Below, piece after piece: positions 10,001-18,944 of a stretch of 60,429 bases of DNA. Location of the stretch: contig CALUHO010000015.1 in NCBI GenBank assembly GCA_944320465.1, positions 1 to 60,429 on the forward strand, in the 5' to 3' direction. The position numbers and the translations under genes were made by a program. The notes under the pieces are model-generated. The model was not told the DNA's origin and ran no database searches. It saw nothing but the letters and a program-made list of their open reading frames with translations. Within the stretch, counting starts at the first letter, position 1. Each line of letters begins with the position of its first letter. The stretch is from an uncultured Bacteroidales bacterium. Lineage in GTDB: Bacteria > Bacteroidota > Bacteroidia > Bacteroidales > P3.

Positions 10001-10661
10001 CAAAATCCAAGGTGGTGTAGACACGCAGCGTATTGGTAGCAGGATTGTACTGGAAAGGAGCTACGGTAACCCGGCCCAAGCGGGTGCCGCGCATCTCGCC
10101 CAAGACTTCCACCTGTGCCAGATCCTGATTGTCATTGCCGGAAAGCAGGCCGTTATTGCCCACAAAGGCGTTGGCTGCATAGATATAAGCGTCATATTGG
10201 AATGCAGGCGTTTCTTTGGCGCTCTTGCTCATGGGAGGCTGTGCCGGGAAAAGCGGTGCCGGATAGCCTGCCTCGCTCAGATTGATATCCTTGTACTCCG
10301 CACGGGTCACTTGGATACGAGGGACAGCACCTTGTGGCAGTTCGATCAGTTCCACTTTCACCGGCAGCTTGGGCAGACCTGCTTGATGGCTGTAGGTATA
10401 ACCTTTCATCAAGATCTGAGTAAAATCTACCGGGATTCCCGTGCCTTTGATTTGCGGCAAGTCGTTTGTGGGAATCACGGCAAAGTTGTCTATCTGCCCG
10501 ATCCGGTTTTGGAATACCACTCCATCGGCATCGGCCGCTTGAATTTTCAATTGATTCTCATACCGTGCCTTGACGGTCAAGGACTCGGCTGTCATAGACG
10601 GGGAAGCGTGGCTCATGGCCAACATTCCCATCATGCAAAAGGTAACAAATAAGGCTTTCAT
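7059..10661 (-). CDS. Gingipain-like C25 family cysteine peptidase with T9SS sorting tail
   Basis: This 1200-residue secreted peptidase starts with a signal peptide (about residues 1-19). An N-terminal propeptide-like region (20-265) is followed by a C25 domain (about 268-635). The catalytic pair is visible: His480 in YTAHGS and the cysteine in GNCCLTGKF (Cys513 or Cys514), spaced as in gingipains. A region of immunoglobulin-like repeats follows (about 640-960), then a jelly-roll segment (about 965-1105). The tail ends GLYICVFEAADG...VKFVVAR, the pattern of a T9SS C-terminal sorting domain. I infer export by Sec and T9SS to the cell surface, with a role in protein breakdown or processing of surface proteins. 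Substrate specificity cannot be read from the sequence. It is a single-gene unit with a hairpin behind it. Confidence 0.92.
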   Translation of the reverse strand: MKALFVTFCMMGMLAMSHASPSMTAESLTVKARYENQLKIQAADADGVVFQNRIGQIDNFAVIPTNDLPQIKGTGIPVDFTQILMKGYTYSHQAGLPKLPVKVELIELPQGAVPRIQVTRAEYKDINLSEAGYPAPLFPAQPPMSKSAKETPAFQYDAYIYAANAFVGNNGLLSGNDNQDLAQVEVLGEMRGTRLGRVTVAPFQYNPATNTLRVYTTLDFEVVFEGSDMGATYTKKARYYSPYFGSLEQDVVNPIAISSPKAEMYNRPIRYVIVADPMFKDSLQQFVEWKTKLGFDVLQAYTDQPEVGNSMTAIKDYLAGLYNNATEEDPAPTFVLLVGDIAQIPTQTYSFGSGWSSSEHVSDLFLCEYTGDRFPEVQYGRMSATSVEQLMPQIHKTMEMENIDPAKASFMDSTILIAGVDAAHGESELNPTVDHLYNDYFYDTLDRHCFVYRYPESGNHAADIIQNINDGVSFVTYTAHGSSDSWADPYIGNGDVNNRFSNKGKYPFMVGNCCLTGKFEENSCFGETLLRKKDGGAVAYIGCSNSSYFGIDTYWAVGYTSILTPGVVLTYENTDFGANDALFHTHGEPFEDWAQTAYEFIHAGNMAVEEANQGYEEYYWQIYHVFGDPSFMPFSHAPERVEATYSSTLIIGESEYVVNTVPYARVVLSQGTTVLSVAVADENGQATLPVSNITEPGTATLAVVAQTFLPMMAEVDLVIPDDKYVVVSAQNLVDESGEAIREGVYGNTYSANYALRNVGIENVSSVQMTLTSQDEYLVVENGEFTYEGTLAPGQEAEVEHGFGLVVSPDVPSGHELHYKMDLVLDGNTEEVISKEYSFKVWAPDIVVAGFRINDSASANPNGVIDNGETVTGIVTLLNNGRADASDIMLSVSSQDARYYLTFPSEPISVGSLAPAATTTVRFEYSAVESNVKYAIYTLDFMMSTKGREMSDSVQSYIEPVVETFESGDFTFAPWDTTAWLIDTSRAHNGIYSAASAKISDNQTSSLKMTVDVPIDDMVGFYYSTSTELANSILGDFLHFNLDGTRMGRWAGENADWKYVEFPVSAGTHTLEWLYVKDASASSGEDRVWVDDIRLPIGSVPAIGVGNETAKSMPATSSMMMVNKAAQGELVLTFHVQEPVEGDLYLVNAMGQRVKMLANGLHLNTGVETRTFGIEGLSSGLYICVFEAADGLQTVKFVVAR

Positions 10662-10752
10662 GATTTTTAGGTTGTTTATTTTTTCGGTATTTTCTATTTT
10701 TCTTTATTTCTTAATGAAAGCAATTTTGTCCGGCCTTGCTTCGGACAATCGG

Positions 10753-10760
10753 CAAACTTA
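10753..10760 (-). promoter_or_regulatory. Candidate -7 box for the C25 peptidase gene
   Basis: TAAGTTTG on the minus strand fits TAnnTTTG and lies about 92 bp before the start codon. A small stem (TTGTCCG / CGGACAA, around 10727-10746) lies in the predicted leader. Confidence 0.4.
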
Positions 10761-10905
10761 ATAAAAAAAACAATAGCATGAATATTCCAAACGAAAGAAT
10801 TCATTTTTGAGGGAATTAGATACCACAAATTCGGGACGGAGCATTGATTTTCAGATTTTGCGATGGCATGCAGCAAAATAATTTGAGAAATCTCGCTTCC
10901 ATAGA

Positions 10906-12732
10906 CTATCCCCGCAGATGAAGGACAAGCGCCTTTTTCTCTCCTGCAGAGGCAAAGTCCAGCTTATAGCGGTCGTCAATCCGGTAACCGGCCACCCAAA
11001 CGATATCGCTGCCGGAGCAAAGCAGCCAGACGGCCGCTTTCTGCGCCCGGCCCAGCTTCAAATCGGAAAAGAAATCACTCAGCTTCTTGAAACCCTTCAC
11101 GCCCAACGGCTTGAAACGGTCTCCCTCCTGCCAATGCCTCCAACGCAAAGGGAATTGAAGCTTGTCGTATGCCAAATAGGCCGTTTCAAGAGCGGTATCC
11201 AATTCGGTTTTCGAGCCAATGCATTTTAGCTCTAAAGTATATTCCGGCCCCGCTCCTTTTTCCACTAACTCTTTGGGAATCGATGCCAAAAGCCGCTGAT
11301 TGTCTCCTGCCGCTTGCAGCAAAGCCTCAACACCCGCACATCGTCCACCCACCTCGGACATATCCACCGTTCCTACCTCCACATCTCCGATATTACCTTG
11401 CATCAGGTTTCCAGGATATCCGGGCATATCCCCCGTTTTCACTCCTGCACCGTCTGAAATGCATCCAGAAGCGACTCTTTCCTCTTCTCCGTCCCCGGAC
11501 GCTTCTTCCAACGCCACCCATCTCCAAGCCTGCGGCTCCCGCACCAGCACCCCCGAATTATCCGCATTCTCAAAAATCTTGCCCGAAATCCCCGCCTGCT
11601 CGTTTTGCAGAATCTGGGCAATCTGCAAACGACTAAACGACTTTTCCCGTAAATAAAGTTCCCAGAACAAAGCCCTGTGCCGCCCCAAAGCCAACAGGCG
11701 TTCCCCCGGAAGAATCTCCTGCGTTCCAACCCGACAGCCTCGCAGAACCGGGTTCAAGCCCATCCTTGCCAAAGCCTCCATCGTCAGCACGTCCTCAATC
11801 TTTCCCTCCCTATCTTCCGAATCCATCCTACCCCCACGCAAGGAAAGCCTCGAATCCGCAACCCTTGCCTCCCCGGCTTCCGTGCCAACCCTCAGCCGAT
11901 CCTCAGCCAAGGAAGCCCGCAATCCAATCAACCCTGCATCCACCGCATCCGCGCAATTCTTCCTTCCCCCTACCGGCAGCACTATTTTCTTCCTTTGTTC
12001 CTCAAACCAGTCATCCATCAGGCTATCAGCAGCCCGGAGCGTCTCCATGCTCTGCGTAATCTTGCGTACCACCCCCGGCTGCACCGAATCCATGAACGGC
12101 AAAAGTGACAAACGAATCCGGTTGCGCAAATACAGTTCCTGACGATTAGTGCTATCCTCCACAAAAGCGAGCGACTGCTCTTGAGCGTATGCCAAAATCT
12201 CGGACCTGCGAGCAAACAGCAAAGGCCTCAAATAAGCATGCCCGCCTGAAACCGAACGCGGCAACATGCCCCGCAGCCCCTTGACCCCGCTTCCCCGGAA
12301 CAAGTTTATGAAAAAGGTCTCCGCATTATCATCCGCATGATGTGCCAGCAAGCACGCATCCCAGCCCTCGGCATCCATCAATTCCGCAAAATAGGCATAA
12401 CGCAAGTCCCGCGCCGCCATCTCGACAGAAACTTTCTGCTGCCGAGCATAAGATTCGGTATCGAACGCCCTCACATACAATCGAAAGCCGGAAGCCTCAG
12501 CCCATTCCCTCACAAAACATTCATCCCTTTCCGATTCCTCTCCCCGCAGATGGAAATTGCAATGAACCCATCCAAGCTCCAAATTCGGATGCGACTGCCG
12601 GTAACGCCCCATCAGATGCGTCAGAACCACTGAATCCACACCCCCGCTTACAGCAAGGAGCAGCCTCTTGCACCCAGCAAAAAGCCGCTCCTTCTCTATA
12701 TACGCTGCAAATTCCTTATACATCTTCCACAT
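10906..12732 (-). CDS. tilS: tRNA(Ile)-lysidine synthase, unusually long
   Basis: TilS converts C34 of the AUA-reading tRNA-Ile to lysidine using ATP and lysine. The PP-loop motif SGGVDS is at residues 29-34. The N-terminal ATP-pyrophosphatase domain (HCNFHLRGEESERDE, LLAHHADDNAETF, GSGVKGLRGM) is complete. The C-terminal TilS domain is present near the end (FPLRWRHWQEGDRFKPLG, KLSDFFSDLK). The protein has 608 residues against about 430-460 for typical homologues. The excess sits in two Gly/Glu/Asp-rich stretches, about residues 255-310 and 410-465, that look like disordered insertions. A second ATG three codons in is an alternative start. It is transcribed in the same direction as infB, with 87 bp between, and overlaps no neighbour. 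Confidence 0.9.
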   Translation of the reverse strand: MWKMYKEFAAYIEKERLFAGCKRLLLAVSGGVDSVVLTHLMGRYRQSHPNLELGWVHCNFHLRGEESERDECFVREWAEASGFRLYVRAFDTESYARQQKVSVEMAARDLRYAYFAELMDAEGWDACLLAHHADDNAETFFINLFRGSGVKGLRGMLPRSVSGGHAYLRPLLFARRSEILAYAQEQSLAFVEDSTNRQELYLRNRIRLSLLPFMDSVQPGVVRKITQSMETLRAADSLMDDWFEEQRKKIVLPVGGRKNCADAVDAGLIGLRASLAEDRLRVGTEAGEARVADSRLSLRGGRMDSEDREGKIEDVLTMEALARMGLNPVLRGCRVGTQEILPGERLLALGRHRALFWELYLREKSFSRLQIAQILQNEQAGISGKIFENADNSGVLVREPQAWRWVALEEASGDGEEERVASGCISDGAGVKTGDMPGYPGNLMQGNIGDVEVGTVDMSEVGGRCAGVEALLQAAGDNQRLLASIPKELVEKGAGPEYTLELKCIGSKTELDTALETAYLAYDKLQFPLRWRHWQEGDRFKPLGVKGFKKLSDFFSDLKLGRAQKAAVWLLCSGSDIVWVAGYRIDDRYKLDFASAGEKKALVLHLRG

Positions 12733-12760
12733 TTTAAACCAACCTAAACAGCACCTGAGC

Positions 12761-12817
12761 CCGGCGTGTCAGAATGGGGAAGATGCAAGGCCGCAGATTA
12801 CCCATTATCACACGCCG
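12761..12817. repeat. Short R3-like palindrome between infB and tilS
   Basis: CGGCGTGTCAGAATGGG at the left pairs imperfectly with CCCATTATCACACGCCG at the right, and the piece AGATGCAAGGC is shared with R3. It looks like an internal-deletion derivative of R3 keeping both ends. It could also act as a weak hairpin after infB, although no T-run follows. Confidence 0.5.
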
Positions 12818-12819
12818 AA

Positions 12820-15800
12820 TTACAGTGTCCGTTTAATCTCGACCTGATCATACCCCTCAATAATATCCCCCACCTTCACATCGTTGAAATTCTTCACATT
12901 CAGACCGCAATCCTGCCCCATCACCACTTCCTTCACATCGTCCTTGAAACGACGCAGAGAACCTAATTCTCCCGTATATACCACAATACCATCGCGGATG
13001 ATACGGATTTTGGTATTCCTTCCCAAGCGGCCATCCAGCACAATACATCCCGCAATCGTACCCACCTTGCTGATCTTGAACACTTCCCTAACTTCCAAGT
13101 TTGCCACAATCTTTTCTTGGATTACCGGCGAAAGCATACCTTCGATAGCATCCTTTATCTCATTAATCGCATCATAGATAATTGAATACAATCGAATATC
13201 TATCTGCTCGTTCTCGGCCAGTTTCCTTGCTGCCATAGAAGGACGGACTTGGAAACCAATGATAATGGCTTCCGAAGCCGAAGCCAGCAAAACATCGCTT
13301 TCGGTAATCTGCCCTACCGACTTGTGAATCACATTCACTTGGACTTCCGGCGTGGAAAGCTTCAGCAATGAATCCGACAAAGCTTCCACCGAACCGTCCA
13401 CATCAGCCTTGACAATGATATTGAGTTCCTTGAAATCCCCAATAGCGATACGGCGGCCGATTTCATCCAATGTAATATGCTTCTGCGCCCTCAATCCCTG
13501 CTCGCGCTGTAACTGCTGACGACGGTTGGCAATCTCCTTGGCTTCCTTTTCATCGGCCATCACGTTGAACACATCACCCGGCTGAGGTGCCCCGTTCAAA
13601 CCCAATAACAGCACCGGCTGCGAAGGCCCGGCCGATTTCATCAATTGATTACGCTCGTTATACATGGCCTTGACACGACCATAGGTATAACCGGCCAGGA
13701 TGAAATCTCCCACTCGGACTGTTCCGTCCTGAACCAGCATCTTGGCCACATAACCGCGACCCTTATCCAAGGATGATTCTATAACGGTACCTTTGCCCCG
13801 ACGTTCAGGATGCGCCTTAAGATCCAGCATCTCGGCTTCGAGCAAAACCTTCTCAAGCAAGGCATCCACGCCGATACCTTTCTTGGCCGAAATGTCCTGG
13901 CTCTGGTACTTGCCACCCCAGTCTTCCACCAAAAGGTTCATTTCCGCCAACTCGGACTTGATACGCTCCGGATCCGCCCCGGGTTTATCTATCTTATTGA
14001 TAGCAAATACAATAGGGACACCTGCCGCTTGGGCATGGTTGATTGCTTCTACTGTCTGCGGCATGACCTTGTCATCGGCCGAAATCACAATAATTGCTAT
14101 GTCGGTCATCTTGGCCCCACGGGCACGCATGGCCGTAAAAGCTTCGTGTCCCGGCGTATCCAAAAAGGTAATCTTCCTGCCATCTTCCAATTCCACTTCA
14201 TATGCCCCGATATGCTGAGTAATACCGCCGGCTTCGCCTGCAATCACATTGGTCTTGCGGATATAATCGAGCAAGGAGGTCTTACCATGATCCACATGCC
14301 CCATTACCGTTACAATCGGCGTCCTCGCAATGGCCTCTCCCAAATCCTCCTCATCATCCTGACTTTCCAATTCATGAATCACTTCCGCATCCACAAATTC
14401 CACTCTGAAACCGTATTCCTCGGCTAGCAGGGAGATAGGTTCTGCACTCAGACGCTGGTTGATCGACACAAACAAGCCTAAAGACATGCAGGTCGCAATA
14501 ATCTGGTTCACAGGAACATTCATCATCGTAGCCAACTCATTGACCGTAACGAATTCCGTAACCTTCAAAATTTTCTTATCCCGCATCTCTTGCGCCATTT
14601 CCGCTTCCATGTGCTGGCTAATCAACTGACGCTTCTCGCGGCGGTGCTTGGATGTTTTCGATTTGCCAAGAGGAGACAGACGTGCCAAAGTCTCCTTGAT
14701 CTGCTTTTCGATTTCCTGATCGTCTACCGGCATCTGCGGTGCAGGCGGAGTGCGACGGTCATTCTTCCGATTATTCTTAGATTTGGCTTGATTACTGTTT
14801 TGCCCTTGACTCTGCGAACCTTGCCCCTGTCCTTGACCACCTTTGGCCTTGTCTGCATTCTTGAACAAATTATCCAAGCCGGCTCGACCGCCCAAATGGC
14901 TCTGTTCCTCCTTAATCCGTTTGCGACGTTTTTTATTGCTGAACGCACCTGGAACGTCTTTTGACGAAGCCACCGGTTTAGGCTTGCGTTCAAATTGCGA
15001 CAAATCCACCTTCTGACCTGTCAAGACAGGGCCAGAAAGTTTGACGTATTCCGTCTTTACAAAATTATCTTCCTTCGGAGCCGGAGCAGGTTCCGGAACC
15101 GGTACTGGCTCAGGTTCCACAATCTGGGGCCTTTCAATCTTTTCCGGTTTCACCGCCTTACCTTGCTGGGCCAATTTCAAAGTCTGGGCATCCATCGTGG
15201 AAACAATCTTCGGACCGGCAATCCGCTGGGATGCAGTGGTAAAGATATTGGGCTTCTTGGGTTCTGGCTTGACTTCGGCCTTGACCGGCTTTGCTTCCTC
15301 AGCCTTTTCATCTACCCTTGCTTTTGCCTCTCTCTCTTGCGCCGAATCAGCCTGGGCAAAAGGACGCTGTTCCTTTCCCGCTGTTACGGTTTCTGTCTCT
15401 TCTGGCCTAACTTCCGCTTTTTCATCCTTCTTTATAGGCTTTTCTTCCTGCTGCGGTCCTTTTTCCGGCAAAATCTCTTCCTTCCGCGCCTCTCCTTGCT
15501 TAGACTCTTCTTCAGGTGCTGCCAGGTTGGCCGCTTCCACTGCCACAGAAGGTTCGGGAACCGTCACGGCAGGTTCTTCCGTTTGCGGCTCCGGCTTGGC
15601 TTCCCCTCTTGCTTCAGGCTGGGGAGTTGCCACGGGTTCCACCTCAACTGCAACCTCTGCCTTTTCTTCCTTGGTTTCCACAGGCTGTTCCTGAGCAAAA
15701 GGAACAAGAGGCTTCAAGGGCGACTCTTCTTTTTCCTTGGGAACAGGCACCGCTGCCGGTTCCTTGGCTTCCACCCATCCCTTGTCGGCATTCTTGACAG

Positions 15801-16056
15801 ATTCTTTGGCCGCCACAGGTTGTTTTTCTTTCTTGGGAACCGTCTCCAATGTCAGCTCCTGGGCTTTTTCCGAAATCACCTTGTCTGACTGGAACTCCTT
15901 CAATACCATTGTGTATTGTTCTCCCGTCAGCTTAGTGTTCGGATTGGAATCCACCGTATGGCCTTTTTTGGCCAGGAATTCCACAATCGTCGAAACAGAA
16001 ACGTTCACTTCTTTGGCGGCTTTGGACAGCCTTACCGGTTTTACTTCTTCTGCCAT
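12820..16056 (-). CDS. infB: Translation initiation factor IF-2
   Basis: IF-2 brings fMet-tRNA to the small ribosomal subunit and is a GTPase. The protein has 1078 residues. A short N-terminal IF2-type helical domain (residues 1-60) is followed by a long Pro/Glu/Ala/Lys-rich linker (about 70-440) that is probably disordered, then a second IF2N segment (about 490-545). The GTPase domain starts at 586 with GHVDHGKTS, followed by DTPGHE at 633 and NKID at 687, then domains II-IV to the end. The linker accounts for a length above the roughly 950-1000 residues common in the order. It is the third gene of rimP-nusA-infB, an arrangement conserved across bacteria, with 238 bp after nusA that hold nothing I recognise. 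Confidence 0.97.
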   Translation of the reverse strand: MAEEVKPVRLSKAAKEVNVSVSTIVEFLAKKGHTVDSNPNTKLTGEQYTMVLKEFQSDKVISEKAQELTLETVPKKEKQPVAAKESVKNADKGWVEAKEPAAVPVPKEKEESPLKPLVPFAQEQPVETKEEKAEVAVEVEPVATPQPEARGEAKPEPQTEEPAVTVPEPSVAVEAANLAAPEEESKQGEARKEEILPEKGPQQEEKPIKKDEKAEVRPEETETVTAGKEQRPFAQADSAQEREAKARVDEKAEEAKPVKAEVKPEPKKPNIFTTASQRIAGPKIVSTMDAQTLKLAQQGKAVKPEKIERPQIVEPEPVPVPEPAPAPKEDNFVKTEYVKLSGPVLTGQKVDLSQFERKPKPVASSKDVPGAFSNKKRRKRIKEEQSHLGGRAGLDNLFKNADKAKGGQGQGQGSQSQGQNSNQAKSKNNRKNDRRTPPAPQMPVDDQEIEKQIKETLARLSPLGKSKTSKHRREKRQLISQHMEAEMAQEMRDKKILKVTEFVTVNELATMMNVPVNQIIATCMSLGLFVSINQRLSAEPISLLAEEYGFRVEFVDAEVIHELESQDDEEDLGEAIARTPIVTVMGHVDHGKTSLLDYIRKTNVIAGEAGGITQHIGAYEVELEDGRKITFLDTPGHEAFTAMRARGAKMTDIAIIVISADDKVMPQTVEAINHAQAAGVPIVFAINKIDKPGADPERIKSELAEMNLLVEDWGGKYQSQDISAKKGIGVDALLEKVLLEAEMLDLKAHPERRGKGTVIESSLDKGRGYVAKMLVQDGTVRVGDFILAGYTYGRVKAMYNERNQLMKSAGPSQPVLLLGLNGAPQPGDVFNVMADEKEAKEIANRRQQLQREQGLRAQKHITLDEIGRRIAIGDFKELNIIVKADVDGSVEALSDSLLKLSTPEVQVNVIHKSVGQITESDVLLASASEAIIIGFQVRPSMAARKLAENEQIDIRLYSIIYDAINEIKDAIEGMLSPVIQEKIVANLEVREVFKISKVGTIAGCIVLDGRLGRNTKIRIIRDGIVVYTGELGSLRRFKDDVKEVVMGQDCGLNVKNFNDVKVGDIIEGYDQVEIKRTL

Positions 16057-16294
16057 TAACTTTCCTTCTTCTGTTTTCTTTGCTTTCTATAAAGCTGTTT
16101 ATCCCAAACGGTCCTCGAACCACTCTGGGCGTAATCTATTGTTTTGTTTTTGTTTCAAGACAGCCTCTGCCCCAACATGAAAAAACTCGAAGCCATCTCT
16201 CCTCTCCGCCGCAAACCAACTGCATTCAATCTCCTCTCCAGACTTCCCTCTCGTCCCGTACCTGCCTGGAGCCATAAACTGAAATGCCGCCGAC

Positions 16295-17536
16295 CTAGTC
16301 TTCAAATTCCGATTCCAAAATCCGCCGCACCTCGGCTATCGTCTCTTCTTCCAAATCAGTCCGCTTGGCCAACTCTTCCGGGTCGATAGCAAGCACATCC
16401 TTAGCCGTATCGCAACCTATTCCTTTAAGTTGGTCAATAATCCACTGTTCAATCTCATCGCCAAATTCCTGCAAATCCACATCATCATCCTCATCATTGG
16501 CATTTTCACGGAATACTTCGATTTCATAGCCAGAAATGCGCCCGGCCAGTTTGATATTGTATCCACCCTTGCCGATAGCCAAGGATACCTGATCCGATTT
16601 CATGTACACCTCGGCGGTCTTATTTTCTTCATCAATATGAATCGAGGTAATCTTGGCCGGACTCAAAGCCCTCGTAATCAATAATTCCGGATTATTAGTC
16701 CAGTTGATTACATCAATATTCTCATTTCTCAATTCCCGCACGATACCATGAATTCTAGCTCCCTTCATCCCCACGCAGGCTCCTACCGGGTCTATCCGGT
16801 CATCGTATGATTCCACTGCCACTTTGGCTCTCTCGCCCGGTTCGCGTTCAATCCGTTTGATGGTGATCAGACCATCGAAAATTTCGGGCACTTCCTGTTC
16901 GAAGAGCCGCTCCAGGAAAATAGGAGAGGTACGCGAAAGAACAATGACCGGCGCATTGTTCCGCACATCCACTTTCAACACCACGGCCCGAAGCGTATCG
17001 CCCTTACGATAAAAATCGGCTGGAATCTGCTCGTTCTTAGGCAAAACCAATTCCACGCCGGCATCATCCAAAACCAGAATTTCCCGTTTCCAGACTTGGT
17101 AAACCTCGCCCGTGATAATTTCCCCGATTCTTTCCTTGTAACGTTTATATACGATATTATGTTCGTAATCTTGCACTTTTGAAATCAAGTTCTGACGAAT
17201 GGAAAGAATTTCCCGACGTCCAAAATCGGTAATGCGTACGGCTTCCGATACCTCTTCTCCCACCTCGAAATCCGGTTCGATCTTGATAGCTTCCGAATAA
17301 GGGATTTCCAGGCTTGGATCTTTCAACTCGCTGTCTTCCACAATCAGACGGTTCCGCCAAATTTCCAAATCCCCTTTATCTATATTGACAATAATGTCTA
17401 TGTTGGCATCCGTCCCGTATTTCTTGATCAGCATAGCCCTGAAAACATCTTCCAGAATACGCATCATCGTTTCCCGATCAATGTTCTTCAAGTCCTTAAA
17501 TTCGGAAAAACTTTCTACCAAATTCAGATTTTCCAT
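16295..17536 (-). CDS. nusA: Transcription termination/antitermination factor NusA
   Basis: This 413-residue protein binds RNA polymerase and nascent RNA to control pausing, termination and antitermination. The N-terminal polymerase-binding domain (about 1-130) is followed by an S1 domain (IITGEVYQVWKREILV region, about 137-205). KH domains follow, with DPVGACVGMKGARIHGIVREL and ISLAIGKGGYNIKLA-like signatures; the GxxG loop of the second reads GKGG. The acidic C-terminal repeats of proteobacterial NusA are absent, as is usual for Bacteroidota, although about 60 acidic residues remain at the end. It starts 22 bp after rimP ends. NusA often regulates its own operon through leader terminators, which bears on the hairpin at 18115. 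Confidence 0.96.
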   Translation of the reverse strand: MENLNLVESFSEFKDLKNIDRETMMRILEDVFRAMLIKKYGTDANIDIIVNIDKGDLEIWRNRLIVEDSELKDPSLEIPYSEAIKIEPDFEVGEEVSEAVRITDFGRREILSIRQNLISKVQDYEHNIVYKRYKERIGEIITGEVYQVWKREILVLDDAGVELVLPKNEQIPADFYRKGDTLRAVVLKVDVRNNAPVIVLSRTSPIFLERLFEQEVPEIFDGLITIKRIEREPGERAKVAVESYDDRIDPVGACVGMKGARIHGIVRELRNENIDVINWTNNPELLITRALSPAKITSIHIDEENKTAEVYMKSDQVSLAIGKGGYNIKLAGRISGYEIEVFRENANDEDDDVDLQEFGDEIEQWIIDQLKGIGCDTAKDVLAIDPEELAKRTDLEEETIAEVRRILESEFED

Positions 17537-17558
17537 CTCTGGTTGTTATTTCGGTTGT

Positions 17559-18035
17559 TTATTTGAATGAAATTATCAATTTTGTCTCTTTCACATCCGA
17601 GTAGGCAAAATGGCGGACGACTTCTCCAGTTTCTTCCTTTTTCTTCCCCGTATTCCTTTTCGATGCCGAGAGCCTCAACGAAAAGCCTGCAGCATCGGCA
17701 TCAACAATCACGCCTTTCAAACTCTCGCCTTGAACAGTGAGAACCTTGGCCTCCCGGCCTTCGTTTTTTTTGTATTGGGCCGGTATTCGCAAAGGCTGAT
17801 CCAGGCCTGCCGACGAAACCGTCAATTCAAAATCTTCTTCGTCCCTATCCAGATGTTCCTCTATGTAACGGCTTATTGCCACGCAGTCATCAATGCTTAC
17901 GCCCTGCATCCCATCCATGGATACCTTGATTTCATTCTTAGGAGAAACCGACACGCTGACCGGAAACAAACCCGAAGCGGTCCTCTCCATCAAAGCCTCC
18001 TGCAACAATGCCTGTACCTTTTGCTTATTTATCAT
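17559..18035 (-). CDS. rimP: Ribosome maturation factor RimP
   Basis: RimP (158 residues) assists assembly of the 30S subunit. The sequence has the expected N-terminal alpha/beta domain with the NEIKVSMDGMQGVSIDDCVAISR-type core (about residues 32-50) and the C-terminal SH3-like domain containing VSSAGLDQPLR. An extra Lys-rich stretch (KRNTGKKKEETGE, about 128-140) is a loop common in Bacteroidota homologues. It is the first gene of the rimP-nusA-infB operon and follows a leader of about 140 nt with its own consensus promoter and a terminator-like hairpin. Confidence 0.94.
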   Translation of the reverse strand: MINKQKVQALLQEALMERTASGLFPVSVSVSPKNEIKVSMDGMQGVSIDDCVAISRYIEEHLDRDEEDFELTVSSAGLDQPLRIPAQYKKNEGREAKVLTVQGESLKGVIVDADAAGFSLRLSASKRNTGKKKEETGEVVRHFAYSDVKETKLIISFK

Positions 18036-18114
18036 ACTATCTTAGGCAGATTTAGAACATATTCAATCCCTCAACCGGCACTGTTTCCTCAACAAGGCCG
18101 AACAAGAAACCAAT

Positions 18115-18139
18115 AAAAAAAGGGGCTCGCCCCGCCCCT
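18115..18139 (-). terminator. Terminator-like hairpin in the rimP-nusA-infB leader (possible attenuator)
   Basis: On the minus strand AGGGGC pairs with GCCCCT around the loop GGGGCGA, and the stem runs straight into seven T residues. It lies between the promoter at 18181-18211 and the rimP start at 18035. No minus-strand gene lies upstream that it could terminate, so a leader attenuator is the simplest reading. Confidence 0.65.
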
Positions 18140-18180
18140 CTCACCTCCAACCCCGCGACCCTTTCCCGTTAAAACCGCCG

Positions 18181-18211
18181 CAAAAGTAATGATTTTTTTA
18201 AAAAAATCAAA
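18181..18211 (-). promoter_or_regulatory. Consensus Bacteroidota promoter for rimP-nusA-infB
   Basis: On the minus strand TTTG (18211-18208) is followed by exactly 19 nt and then TACTTTTG (18188-18181), matching TTTG-N19-TAnnTTTG. The predicted transcript starts near 18174. Confidence 0.75.
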
Positions 18212-18217
18212 CTCTTT

Positions 18218-18248
18218 TTTGTATTTCGCTGTACTTTCACTATCTTTG
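18218..18248 (+). promoter_or_regulatory. Divergent consensus Bacteroidota promoter facing repeat R3
   Basis: TTTG (18218-18221) is followed by 19 nt and TATCTTTG (18241-18248). The two back-to-back promoters have their -33 boxes only 6 bp apart. Predicted transcription starts near 18254, about 27 nt before R3. The first plus-strand gene begins 690 nt further on. Confidence 0.7.
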
Positions 18249-18280
18249 CAGGGAAATGTAAAGAAGCGGCAGCAAGAGGC

Positions 18281-18659
18281 TGTATCAAAATAGGCATTTG
18301 AAATCACCCTCAAGCGGCGTGTCAGAGTGAGTAAGATGCAAGGCGCTGAGAGCGAGAACGAAGGAGCGTACTGTTGCTGCTCCGCAGCGAGCGCAGGCTT
18401 CGCCTCAGCATAATTCAAACTCCGTTTGATTCTGCGTTCGGCTTGCTCTGCGGTTCGTGACTGAGTTCGAGACTCGAAAAACAGTGCAAACCGAGAGCCG
18501 AACCAAACCGATAGGTTTGAGTTTGCTTTCCAGCGAACGCAGGCTACGTCTCAGCATAGCCAAAACGAGTTTTGTCTCTGCCTTCGACTTGCACTGCTTT
18601 TGGCCGAGGTGCAGCCAGTCTTCGGCGAAGCCAGATTGCTCATTATGACACACCGCCAT
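18281..18659 (+). repeat. R3 intergenic repeat, long copy 1
   Basis: About 379 bp are shared, inverted, with 48092-48475. The left end is TGTATCAAAATAGG, with CGGCGTGTCAGAGTGAG shortly after. The right end is the inverted partner (CTCATTATGACACACCGCC). Blocks in between are shared (GCGAGAACGAAGGAGCGTAC, GCTGCTCCGCAGCGAGCGCA, TTCGGCGAAGCCAGATTG), with some middle segments diverged or replaced. No protein is convincingly encoded. Confidence 0.7.
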
Positions 18660-18944
18660 CTTGGAATCCACAAAGGAGTGTAGTTGCTTCTTGACAAAAA
18701 CAGATTGATTGTCAAATCAAAAAATTAAATTTGAAGAGTACCAGACCGCATAATCATCTTTGATTCTCGTCCTCAGGACGGCCTCGCTCAAATACAAAGC
18801 TTCTCCGAGTAAAAGGCATGAAGTACAATGTGAATGCGATTCCTATCTGAACCGGTATGCGTCTCTCTGCCTCATGGAAAACAAGCATTGACGACCACCG
18901 GCAAACCGGCAAAAAATAAAATATTGACCTCTAAATCCAATACC

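Noticed and set aside
9318..10652. 444-codon plus-strand frame opposite the C25 peptidase
   Set aside because: Antisense shadow of a gene with a clear signal peptide and peptidase domain.
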